Shown here: positions 41,318-48,613 of the stretch, piece after piece
Layout of the letters: each line of letters opens with the position of its first letter
How positions within the stretch are numbered: position 1 is the stretch's first letter
DNA from: JBFMFH01 sp040752275
GTDB taxonomy: Bacteria; Acidobacteriota; Vicinamibacteria; Vicinamibacterales; JAKQTR01
Length of the DNA stretch: 50,897 nt
Assembly (NCBI GenBank): GCA_040752275.1
Contig: JBFMFH010000058.1
Location: forward strand, 1-50,897
Reading direction: 5' to 3'
Notes under the pieces: model-generated
What the model was told of the DNA's origin: nothing
Databases searched by the model: none
Seen by the model: only the letters and a program-made list of their open reading frames with translations
Made by a program: the position numbers and the translations under genes

Positions 41318-43102
41318 TCATGCCGACTCGCCCGCTCCTACGGACTCGTGTGGGAGCTCCACCTGGAACACGGCGCCGGCCCCGTGCCGGGTCTCGAACC
41401 ACAAGCGGCCGCCATGCGCCTCGACGACACGGCGCGAGATCGCCAACCCAAGACCAGTCCCGCCTGCTTTCGTCGTGAAGAACGGCGTACCGACGCGGCC
41501 GGTCAGTTCCGGCGCAATGCCCAGGCCCGTGTCCCGGACCTCCACGCGCAGGCTCAACGGACCGTCGGCCGTGGACACCGACAGCGTTCCTCCGCCAGGC
41601 ATGGCCTCGATGGCGTTGTTGATGAGGTTCTCGAACACCATGGCCATCTGCTGGGCATCGACTGGGATGACGCTCCGGGTTGCGGCAAAGTCCCTGGTCG
41701 TCTTGACATGGCTGGCCAGGGAGGCCGCCTCGTGCAACTGCAGCCGCGATTCGAGGAGGGCGTGCAGATCCACGGGGCCGAGCACGGGCCGCTCGACCCG
41801 GGCGACCCTCAGGAAGTCGCGAACAAAACGGTCGAGCTCCGCGATCTCCTCGGCGATGATGCCGGCGTGGTGCGTGACGACCGGGTCGTCGGGCCGCTTC
41901 AAGCGGAGGTAGTCGACGCACCCGCGCATGGCATTCAGGGGATTCCTGACCTCGTGAGCCAGCGTCGAGCTCACTCGGCCGATGGCCGCGAACGACTCGG
42001 CGTCGACGAGGCGGTCGCGGAAGGTCTCGAGCGACGCGGCCATGCCGTTGAAGGCATCGACAAGCCGCCCGATCTCGTCGTCGCGTCCCTTCTTCAGCCG
42101 GACGTCGAAATGCCCGCCCGCGATGCGCCCCGTCATCCCGAGCAGTGCGTTGAGCGGGTGGACGACCGTACGAGCGATCAGCCCCGCGCCAACCAGTCCC
42201 ATCGCGAGGGCGGCGCCGGACAAGAGCGCGGCTGTCGAGCGCAGGTCGGCAATCCGGTCGATGAGCGCCCCGCGTTGCGTCCGGCGGACCAGATAGAGCG
42301 TGACGGTTCCGGCGGCACCGGCCCGCCGAAACTCGCCGAGCTGGGCTCCGTAGTACACGTCGCTGCCGTTCCCCTCATCGGGGGGCAACGGCATGGGGCC
42401 TGGCACCGCTCGCCTGCTCAGGGCGGCCTGCAGCCGACCGAGATGCGCGGTCGTCGCATCGTCGGAGCCGACGAGCACGCGTCCTTCGTCGTCCACGACG
42501 AAGAACACCCCCCCCGCCGCCCGGGCCATGTCCGCCAGCGCGCCCCGCAACCACCTGGCGTCGACCTCGACGGCGACCTGGGCCAGGCGCCGGCCCCGCT
42601 CGACCGGGTGGAGGACGAAGACGGTGAAGGTCCCGCCCGTGCCCGCCGCAAGGCGTCCCGGCGCGGCCAGCCTGTCGAACGCCGGCAGGTTCATGGGGTT
42701 GTCGGCGGCCGGCCTCGCCGCTGTGCGGGTGCCCAGAACGATCGGGGATGCCCCCGCTCGGAGGATCGCGATCCGGTGGACGCTCGGCGACAAGGTGAAG
42801 CTGAGCTGCACCGATGGAGCGATCGCCGCTTCTTCCGGCTGCGGCCGCTCGCCGCCGCCCGCGTCCTGGCTGGCGCCGCCCAGCAACGTCGCGACGGCCT
42901 CCGCGACCCGGGCAGCTTGGTCCAACGATGCATTCACCAGGTCGAGGCCGTCGTCGAGCATCTGGAGCTCGCGAGTCGTGGCCTCGGCCCGGATCGCGTC
43001 CTCCAGGTAGTAGTACGCCATCCCTCCGACAAAGGCGATGGGCAGGAGGGCGAGGGGCACCACCAACGCCACGATGCGCACGCCGAGGGGGAGCGTCCGC
43101 AT
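41318..43102 (-). CDS. Membrane sensor histidine kinase (NtrB-like output)
   Basis: A 594-residue sensor kinase: transmembrane helix (8-32), an extracytoplasmic cache-like sensor domain, second helix (about 288-312), HAMP (about 313-365), HisKA with H383 in LAHEVRNPLNAMRG, and HATPase with ENLINNAIEAM, DTGLGI and GTGLGLAIS boxes. It sits 4 nt after the sigma-54 activator gene, its evident partner. The pair heads the minus-strand island and so is placed to switch it on in response to an external signal. Confidence 0.92.
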   Translation of the reverse strand: MRTLPLGVRIVALVVPLALLPIAFVGGMAYYYLEDAIRAEATTRELQMLDDGLDLVNASLDQAARVAEAVATLLGGASQDAGGGERPQPEEAAIAPSVQLSFTLSPSVHRIAILRAGASPIVLGTRTAARPAADNPMNLPAFDRLAAPGRLAAGTGGTFTVFVLHPVERGRRLAQVAVEVDARWLRGALADMARAAGGVFFVVDDEGRVLVGSDDATTAHLGRLQAALSRRAVPGPMPLPPDEGNGSDVYYGAQLGEFRRAGAAGTVTLYLVRRTQRGALIDRIADLRSTAALLSGAALAMGLVGAGLIARTVVHPLNALLGMTGRIAGGHFDVRLKKGRDDEIGRLVDAFNGMAASLETFRDRLVDAESFAAIGRVSSTLAHEVRNPLNAMRGCVDYLRLKRPDDPVVTHHAGIIAEEIAELDRFVRDFLRVARVERPVLGPVDLHALLESRLQLHEAASLASHVKTTRDFAATRSVIPVDAQQMAMVFENLINNAIEAMPGGGTLSVSTADGPLSLRVEVRDTGLGIAPELTGRVGTPFFTTKAGGTGLGLAISRRVVEAHGGRLWFETRHGAGAVFQVELPHESVGAGESA

Positions 43103-43106
43103 GCGG

Positions 43107-44483
43107 CTAGGCCTGCCCCTTCGTGCGCAGCCAGTACTGCAACTGGTTTCGAGTCAGGCCGAGGGTCCGGGCCGCCTTGGTCCGATTGCCCCCGGATTCG
43201 CGGAGGGCGGCGAGGATGGCCTCCCGCTGGATGTCGGCGAGCGGGCGTCCGGACCTCGGCGGGCCCGCCGGTCCAGAGCCTGGCGCGAGGGTGACGGCCC
43301 GGGGCAACGCGTCCAGGTCGATCGTCGGAGACTTGGCCAAGATGACCGCGCGCTCGATGGCATGCTTCAGTTCGCGGACGTTCCCGGGCCAGGGATACGA
43401 CTGCAGCGCGTCAAGGGCCGCCGGGCTGAAGCCTGACACGTCCTTGCCGAACGCGGTCGAGTAGCGCTGGAGGAACGCCGTGGCGAGGACAGGCACGTCC
43501 TCGAGCCGCTCCCGAAGAGGCGGCAGAACGATGGGGAAGACGTTGAGCCGGTAGTACAGGTCCTCACGGAATCGGCCTTCTCTGACCGCTGCGGGGAGGT
43601 CATGGTTCGTGGCGGCGATGATTCGGACATCGGCGTGGACGCTGCGCGTGGCCCCGAGCGGTTCGATCTGCTTGAGTTCGATGGCCCTGAGCGTCTTGGC
43701 CTGGAGGGCCAGCGACATGTCCGCGACCTCGTCGAGGACCAGCGTGCCGCCGACCGCCAGTTCGAACTTGCCGGGCTTGCGGGCGATCGCGCCCGTGAAG
43801 GCGCCACGCTCATGACCAAACAGCTCCGACTCGAGCAGCGGCTCCGGCAGCGCCGCGCAGTTGATGGTGACCAGCGGGCCGTGTTTCCGCTGACTGCGCG
43901 AATGAAGGTACTTGGCGAAGACCTCCTTCCCGGTGCCGGTCTCGCCCAGCAGCAGGACGGTCGTGTCGAGTCGGGCGACGGCATCTCCCTGTTCGAGCGC
44001 GGCCCGGATGGCCCGACTGGATCCGAAGAACTGGGCGTCGTGCTGGACGCCAAGCCGGGCCTGCAAGCTGACCAGTTCCGCCTGCAGAGACTGCTTCTCG
44101 AGGGTCTCCTTGACGAGTCGCGCCAGCAGGGCGAAATCGACCGGCTTCGTGAAGTAGTACAGGGCGCCCTCGCGCATGGCGGCGACGGCCTCGTCGGTGC
44201 TGCCGTAGGCCGTGATCAGGATGACCGGCACGTGAGGGAGCCTTGCCCGAACGTGTGTCAGAAGGTCAAGCCCGCTCCCGTCGTGGAGCTTGATATCCGT
44301 GACGAGCAGGGCGATCTGGTCGCCCCTCGAGCCCAGGAGCGATATCGCTTCGCGGACCGTTGTCGCCCCGATCGGTGTGGCCCCGATCTCGCGGATGAAG
44401 GTCATGGTGAGGTCGAGCGACGCAGGATCGTCCTCGACGACGAGAATCGGGTGGGCGGGCCTGGAATCCTGGGAGTTCTGCAT
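43107..44483 (-). CDS. NtrC-family sigma-54-dependent response regulator
   Basis: A 458-residue regulator. Receiver domain (D63 phosphoacceptor in LLVTDIKLHDGSG), AAA+ domain with Walker A LLGETGTGKE (about 178-187), the sigma-54 contact loop GAFTGA at 227-232 and the DEVADMSL Walker B region, then a Fis-type helix-turn-helix at the end (GNRTKAARTLGLTRNQLQYW). The ATG at 44483 fits homologues; upstream in-frame codons do not look coding. Its targets should have -24/-12 promoters; I did not find a clear one in the island by eye. Confidence 0.93.
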   Translation of the reverse strand: MQNSQDSRPAHPILVVEDDPASLDLTMTFIREIGATPIGATTVREAISLLGSRGDQIALLVTDIKLHDGSGLDLLTHVRARLPHVPVILITAYGSTDEAVAAMREGALYYFTKPVDFALLARLVKETLEKQSLQAELVSLQARLGVQHDAQFFGSSRAIRAALEQGDAVARLDTTVLLLGETGTGKEVFAKYLHSRSQRKHGPLVTINCAALPEPLLESELFGHERGAFTGAIARKPGKFELAVGGTLVLDEVADMSLALQAKTLRAIELKQIEPLGATRSVHADVRIIAATNHDLPAAVREGRFREDLYYRLNVFPIVLPPLRERLEDVPVLATAFLQRYSTAFGKDVSGFSPAALDALQSYPWPGNVRELKHAIERAVILAKSPTIDLDALPRAVTLAPGSGPAGPPRSGRPLADIQREAILAALRESGGNRTKAARTLGLTRNQLQYWLRTKGQA

Positions 44484-44600
44484 GGGACCGGTCTGCGGGC
44501 CGCTCTCCCGAGCCGGCTCCGTTCGGCGCCGGGAGCCCGAGGCCGTTCTACCGCCGGCGCTCGGCCGCACGGACCGTGCGCTGGAGGCGCGTGCGGGGAC

Positions 44601-44630
44601 AGTATACGCCACGGGCCGCGGCCGGCCACG
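44601..44630 (-). promoter_or_regulatory. Candidate promoter for the regulator/histidine-kinase operon
   Basis: On the minus strand TATACT (44606-44601) is a near-consensus -10 hexamer about 118 bases upstream of the NtrC start codon. The -35 region falls in GC-rich GTGGCC sequence and is poor. The insertion sequence starts about 40 bases upstream of the hexamer, so any activator sites further out were displaced. Confidence 0.4.
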
Positions 44631-44636
44631 ACGGCC

Positions 44637-44666
44637 GGCCGGCCCGGGTGCTTAACGGTTTTGGGG
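44637..44666. repeat. Left end of insertion sequence: 9-bp target duplication plus 21-bp terminal inverted repeat
   Basis: GGCCGGCCC at 44637-44645 is repeated exactly at the other end of the element. The inverted repeat begins GGGTGCTTAACGG at 44646 and ends at 44666. Starting GGG and leaving a duplication of about 9 bp fits the ISKra4 family as I know it. Confidence 0.88.
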
Positions 44667-44947
44667 AAACGCGCTTCGCTCGCCTTACCGCCTGATCCGG
44701 TCGGCTGAAACCCTGGACAGCCGCACGGCCTCCCAATTCCACGGGCGTCCTCGCCTGCCGACACCGGCGACGCCGCATCCCCGTCACCATCAGCACGACG
44801 AGCGTAGAGCGGCAACGGCCGACGGGCGACGCGACGACCGGCGGGCTCGCGGGGCCAGTGCCCGTGGGATGTGGTTCCGCGGGCGGGCGCGTTCGGGCGA
44901 TCGGCGGGCGCGCAGAAGGGGCTGGCGTTTCCGGCGCGGTGCATCTA

Positions 44948-44963
44948 TCATCTAAAAAGATGA
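44948..44963 (+). promoter_or_regulatory. Small palindrome over the start of the first IS gene
   Basis: TCATCT and AGATGA pair around AAAA, and the right arm includes the ATG at 44960. The stem could occlude translation initiation and keep transposition low; this role is inference. Confidence 0.4.
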
Positions 44964-45385
44964 AAGACACACGATTGCCCCAACGCCTTCTATCGCCGGC
45001 GCGGCTCCGCGCGCGCCGGGCGCGCGTGCGCCAGGCGCTGCCGCCCCTGGAGGAGGTCTTGCGCGGCAGTCTGCTGCACCGAGAGATTCGGTGTGGCAAG
45101 TCCACGTGTCACTGTGCGACCGGCTCGGGGCATCCGCTCACGTATGTGACCGTCACCTTCGCCAACGGGCGCACGCAACAAGTGACCGTCCCGTCGGCCT
45201 GGCGGCCCACCGTCCAACGCTGGATCGCGAACTACCAGCGGTATTGGCAGGCGATCGAGGCGATGTCGGCGATCAATCGCGAATTGCTGCAGCGGCGGAC
45301 GTGGCCGGACCGACCGGGGCCCGCCGGCGCGGCGCCCTGCCGCGCGTCCCTGCCGCGCGCCCCCCGTCCCGAGCGACGACGATGA
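44960..45385 (+). CDS. DUF6788-type IS accessory protein
   Basis: A 141-residue protein from ATG 44960. The core LLHREIRCGKSTCHCATGSGHPLTYVTV is the cysteine-containing signature seen in short proteins (DUF6788) that accompany transposases; TVTFANGRTQQVTVP follows. It ends overlapping the transposase start (ATGA at 45382-45385). Function is not established; a DNA- or zinc-binding accessory role is plausible. Earlier in-frame starts from 44858 are unlikely because the palindrome and better context lie at 44960. Confidence 0.75.
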   Translation: MKDTRLPQRLLSPARLRARRARVRQALPPLEEVLRGSLLHREIRCGKSTCHCATGSGHPLTYVTVTFANGRTQQVTVPSAWRPTVQRWIANYQRYWQAIEAMSAINRELLQRRTWPDRPGPAGAAPCRASLPRAPRPERRR

Positions 45386-46818
45386 GGGGCCTCGCGTCGC
45401 TGGGGCAGTTGCTGGCCCAGATCCGCGTCGCGCCCGATCCGCCCCCGGCGCCGGCCACCCGCCCGCCCCCGGCCGCGCCCCCGCCCCGGCCGACGTTGGC
45501 GCTCGCCGCCCCATCCCTGATGCAGATCGAACAGCGCATCCTGGATCAGGGCTGGCCCCAGATGCGTGCCGCCCTCCAGGCCGACCTCGACGCACGGGCC
45601 GACGCCGAGGCGTGCGGCCCGCCCCCGCACTGCTGCGGCACCGCGATGGCCGCGCATGACCGTCGGCCCGTCACCTGTCAGTCCTGGCTCGGGACGATTC
45701 GCATTCCGGCGCGCCGCTGGCGCTGCCGGATCTGCCACCGCGACTGTCGTCCCCTGGTCGATCAGCTGGAACTTGAGCCGGGGCGCCCCAGTGGACTGCT
45801 CGCCCGGTTACTCGGCTTGCTGGGATGCGTGGCGTCGTACCCGCTGGCCGCCGACTTGGCCGCGCAGTTGTTGCGGGTCCAGGTGAATCCAATGACGATC
45901 TGGCGCGCCGTCCAACGGTTGGGCGAGGCCGCTGCCGCCCACACCGAGGCGCTCAGCGCGCACCACGCCGACCCGCGGACCCCGCAACCCGTCCACGCCG
46001 ACGCACCGGCGGCGGTGCTGGTCGGGATGGATGGCTGTGCGCTGGGCATGCAAGTCCGAACGCGGCGGCGGCGCCGGCCGACCGCCGACGCGGTGCTGCC
46101 GCCGCTCCCGCCCGTCGAGGACGGCCACTTCCGGGAGGTCAAGACCGGCGTGCTCCTCGTTCCGGACGAGCGCGTCGCCCTCTCGCCCACGCGCCACTCG
46201 GTGGTGCGCCGCGTGCTGGTCACGTGTTTGGGCACGGCCGACGAGGTCTTCGCCCGCCTCTGGGCGCAACTGGCCGAACTCGGGTGGGTCGGCGAACACA
46301 CCGTCGTGGTGGTCGTGGGGGATGGCGCCGCCTGGATTTGGAACCGCGCCGCGCACTTCGGGAACGTCTGCGAAATCCTCGACTTCTGGCATGCCCTCGA
46401 GCACGCGTGGACGTACGCCCGCCTGCAGTTTGGCGAGGGCTCGCGCCAGGCCGACCGGTGGGCGAGCCGCCTCGCGCACGAGCTCAAGGCCGGGGGCGTG
46501 GCGGACGTGATCGCGCGGCTCAAGACCTTGCAGCCGCGCTCCGACGCCAGTCGCGAGGCCCTGGAGGCCCTCATTCAGTACTACACCGACCACGCGGCAC
46601 GCATGCGCTACCACGAGTACCTCCGTTTGGGCTACGGCATCGGCAGCGGCGCGGTCGAAAGCGCCCATAAGCAAGTCGTGCACGCCCGTTTCCGCCAGGC
46701 CGGCATGCGGTGGTCGGTCCAGGGGGCGCGACGCCTCCTCGCGTTGCGCCTCTTGTTGCTCAATGGGCAGTGGGCCACCACCGCCCAGCTTCGGATGCCC
46801 ACGGCACTCGCCGCGTAG
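45382..46818 (+). CDS. Transposase, ISKra4-like
   Basis: A 478-residue protein from ATG 45382. After a Pro-rich start and a cysteine knuckle region (CCGTAMAAHDRRPVTC, then RCRICHRDCRPL) it has the DDE-type core: VLVGMDGCALG, VVVVVGDGAAWIWNRAAHFG, EILDFWHALEHAW and GYGIGSGAVESAHKQVVHAR, ending in AGMRWSVQGARRLLALRLL. The GSGAVES and GMRWS blocks are characteristic of ISKra4-family transposases. The frame is intact, so it is probably functional. Confidence 0.88.
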   Translation: MRGLASLGQLLAQIRVAPDPPPAPATRPPPAAPPPRPTLALAAPSLMQIEQRILDQGWPQMRAALQADLDARADAEACGPPPHCCGTAMAAHDRRPVTCQSWLGTIRIPARRWRCRICHRDCRPLVDQLELEPGRPSGLLARLLGLLGCVASYPLAADLAAQLLRVQVNPMTIWRAVQRLGEAAAAHTEALSAHHADPRTPQPVHADAPAAVLVGMDGCALGMQVRTRRRRRPTADAVLPPLPPVEDGHFREVKTGVLLVPDERVALSPTRHSVVRRVLVTCLGTADEVFARLWAQLAELGWVGEHTVVVVVGDGAAWIWNRAAHFGNVCEILDFWHALEHAWTYARLQFGEGSRQADRWASRLAHELKAGGVADVIARLKTLQPRSDASREALEALIQYYTDHAARMRYHEYLRLGYGIGSGAVESAHKQVVHARFRQAGMRWSVQGARRLLALRLLLLNGQWATTAQLRMPTALAA

Positions 46819-46927
46819 CGACCCGGGCCCCCACGGGCGCACGTCAGATTTGTGAGATGACGTCACGCGGCCTTCCGGCACCCACGGCCCGCTTGCGAGC
46901 CGACGGCGATCCGGGCATCCTTATCCG

Positions 46928-47326
46928 ATGCGCCCTCGTGCGTCCGCTCCGGCCGTGCCCCCAGACCTCCGGACTCGGCTGGAACATGCCCGACTCGACA
47001 CGCTCGCGCTGCTGCGCGCACTGGATCGGGCCGTACTTCCCATCCCGCACCTGCCCCACGCCGCGCTGCATCACCTGTACGAACTCGATGCCGACTGTGC
47101 CGAAGCCCTCTGGGCCCTGGATCAGCCCGCGGGCGCGCTGGACGTCAAGACCATGGTCCGCGACACACTCAGATCCCTCGACCACCTGCTGGCCGCACGC
47201 GCCGCCGTCCGCGCGCGGGTCCCGACCCCGCCTCGCGTGGCGGCGCTTGAGTCCAGCATCCGTGCCGAACTTGATCCAGGCGAGGCCTACAACGACGTCC
47301 CCGGATATTCGCCCCAAAACCGTTAA
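46928..47326 (+). CDS. Third IS ORF of unknown function
   Basis: A 132-residue open frame reading toward the right end, starting MRPRASAPAVPPDLRTRLEH, mostly helical, with a central LPHAALHHLYELDADCAEALW and ending VPGYSPQNR. Its stop codon and last residues lie inside the right inverted repeat. No family is recognised and no good ribosome-binding site is seen. It is the usual place for a passenger or accessory ORF. Confidence 0.5.
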   Translation: MRPRASAPAVPPDLRTRLEHARLDTLALLRALDRAVLPIPHLPHAALHHLYELDADCAEALWALDQPAGALDVKTMVRDTLRSLDHLLAARAAVRARVPTPPRVAALESSIRAELDPGEAYNDVPGYSPQNR

Positions 47327-47341
47327 GCACCCGGCCGGCCC
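47312..47341. repeat. Right end of insertion sequence: 21-bp terminal inverted repeat plus 9-bp target duplication
   Basis: The inverted repeat spans 47312-47332 and is the exact complement of the left one, ending CCGTTAAGCACCC. GGCCGGCCC follows at 47333-47341, identical to the copy at 44637. Confidence 0.88.
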
Positions 47342-47420
47342 CGGCGGGTCCAGGTTCCTCCGACCCCCCTGCGAGCGCGATACCCCACGGCTGCCACTCT
47401 CTTTCACTCTCTCGGGTGAG

Positions 47421-47449
47421 TTGCAGAAGCTGGGGCGTTCTGGTAGACT
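47421..47449 (+). promoter_or_regulatory. Candidate sigma-70 promoter of the str operon
   Basis: TTGCAG (47421-47426) and TAGACT (47444-47449) are separated by 17 bases, with a TGG extended -10 element just before TAGACT. It is the best hexamer pair in the spacer upstream of rpsL and lies 284 bases before the start codon. Confidence 0.55.
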
Positions 47450-47733
47450 CGATGGGTTCACCGGACGTTGGGACACCCTATCTAGCGTCCGCCGCCTTGA
47501 AGGTACCGCGGAAACGGTCCGCCCCTCGGCGAGACAACACAAGAAGTAGGGTCTAGCGCCTCCAGGCGCCAAGCCACCCGTCGGGGGTGGTTTCAAGGCC
47601 TGGGGGGACTTCGCAGGTTCTCGGGACGTGGAACGGTCGCCCCCGGGACCGGAAGTTTCATGAACTGCGAGACGGTAGTGCCGTGCCGAGAACGGCCCGG
47701 CCTTGCCGTCGGTTGTGTGCGTACGGAGCCGCC
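47450..47733 (+). other. Long rpsL leader with hairpins
   Basis: The 284-base region between the candidate promoter and rpsL holds no supported gene. It contains a short GCGCCT/AGGCGC stem (about 47556-47569) and CCACCC/GGGTGG (47574-47590) followed by TTT. Together they resemble an attenuator or a protein-binding leader for ribosomal autoregulation; no known riboswitch was recognised. Confidence 0.4.
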
Positions 47734-48108
47734 GTGCCGACCATCAGCCAGCTCGTTCGGAAGGGCCGCGAGGCCATCGTTACCAAGACGAAGAGCCCCG
47801 CGCTGCAGGACAACCCCCAGAAGCGCGGGGTGTGTGTGCGCGTCTTCACCCAGACGCCGAAGAAGCCGAATTCGGCTCTCCGGAAGGTGGCACGCGTCCG
47901 CCTGACCAACGGAATCGAGGTGACGACCTACATTCCGGGCGTGGGCCACAACCTCCAGGAGCACTCGCTGGTGCTCATCCGCGGAGGGCGCGTGAAGGAC
48001 CTGCCGGGTGTACGCTACCACGTCGTGCGCGGCACGCTCGACGCGGTGGGAGTGGCGAACCGCAAGCAGGGGCGGTCGAAGTACGGCGCCAAGCGGCCGA
48101 AGCAGTAG
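47734..48108 (+). CDS. rpsL: 30S ribosomal protein S12
   Basis: A 124-residue protein starting at GTG 47734 (GGAG 6 bases upstream) with MPTISQLVRKGREAI, then QTPKKPNSALRKVARVRL and HNLQEHSLVLIRGGRVKDLP. The lysines of the streptomycin-resistance region (PKKPNS, GRVKDLPG) are wild type. S12 sits at the decoding centre. Earlier in-frame codons from 47587 fall in the leader and are not S12-like. Confidence 0.97.
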   Translation: MPTISQLVRKGREAIVTKTKSPALQDNPQKRGVCVRVFTQTPKKPNSALRKVARVRLTNGIEVTTYIPGVGHNLQEHSLVLIRGGRVKDLPGVRYHVVRGTLDAVGVANRKQGRSKYGAKRPKQ

Positions 48109-48118
48109 GACCGAAGCT

Positions 48119-48592
48119 ATGCCACGCAGACGAGAGATCCCGAAGCGCGAGGTGCTGCCCGACCCGGTGTACGGCAGCGCCCTGGTCACCAAGTTCATCA
48201 ACACCGTGATGAAGCAGGGCAAGCGGAGCACCGCCGAGGCGATTCTCTACGGCGCCTTCGACATCATCAAGGAGAAGACCGGCGAAGAGCCGGTCAAGGT
48301 CTTCAAGAAGGCCGTGGACAACGTGAAGCCGGCCCTCGAAGTGAAGTCGCGCCGCGTGGGCGGGTCGAACTACCAGGTGCCCATCGAGGTGAACCCGAAC
48401 CGGCGGCTCTCGCTGAGCATCCGCTGGCTCGTCCAGTACGCGCGCTCGCGCGGCGACGGCAAGACGATGCACGAGAAGCTCGCCAACGAGTTCCTCGACG
48501 CGTCGAACCTTCGCGGCGGCGCCGTGAAGAAGAAGGAAGACACCCATCGGATGGCGGAAGCCAACAAGGCGTTCGCCCACTACCGCTGGTAG
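48119..48592 (+). CDS. rpsG: 30S ribosomal protein S7
   Basis: A 157-residue protein starting MPRRREIPKREVLPDPVYGS, with VGGSNYQVPIEVNPNRR and AHYRW at the end, all typical of S7. It binds 16S rRNA to nucleate the 30S head and lines the exit side. It starts 10 nt after rpsL. No insertion or truncation. Confidence 0.97.
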   Translation: MPRRREIPKREVLPDPVYGSALVTKFINTVMKQGKRSTAEAILYGAFDIIKEKTGEEPVKVFKKAVDNVKPALEVKSRRVGGSNYQVPIEVNPNRRLSLSIRWLVQYARSRGDGKTMHEKLANEFLDASNLRGGAVKKKEDTHRMAEANKAFAHYRW

Positions 48593-48613
48593 GGACCCAC
48601 AGCGAGCAGGATC

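Larger units (their letters stand above)
44646..47332. mobile_element. ISKra4-like insertion sequence with three ORFs
   Basis: A 2687-bp element bounded by perfect 21-bp inverted repeats and 9-bp direct repeats GGCCGGCCC. It encodes, all on the plus strand, a DUF6788-type protein, a transposase (4-base overlap) and a third unrecognised ORF. The first 280 bases after the left repeat hold no gene that I can support. All frames and both ends are intact, so the insertion looks recent and possibly mobile. It lies in the divergent spacer between the Tad regulator and the str operon promoter. Confidence 0.9.
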
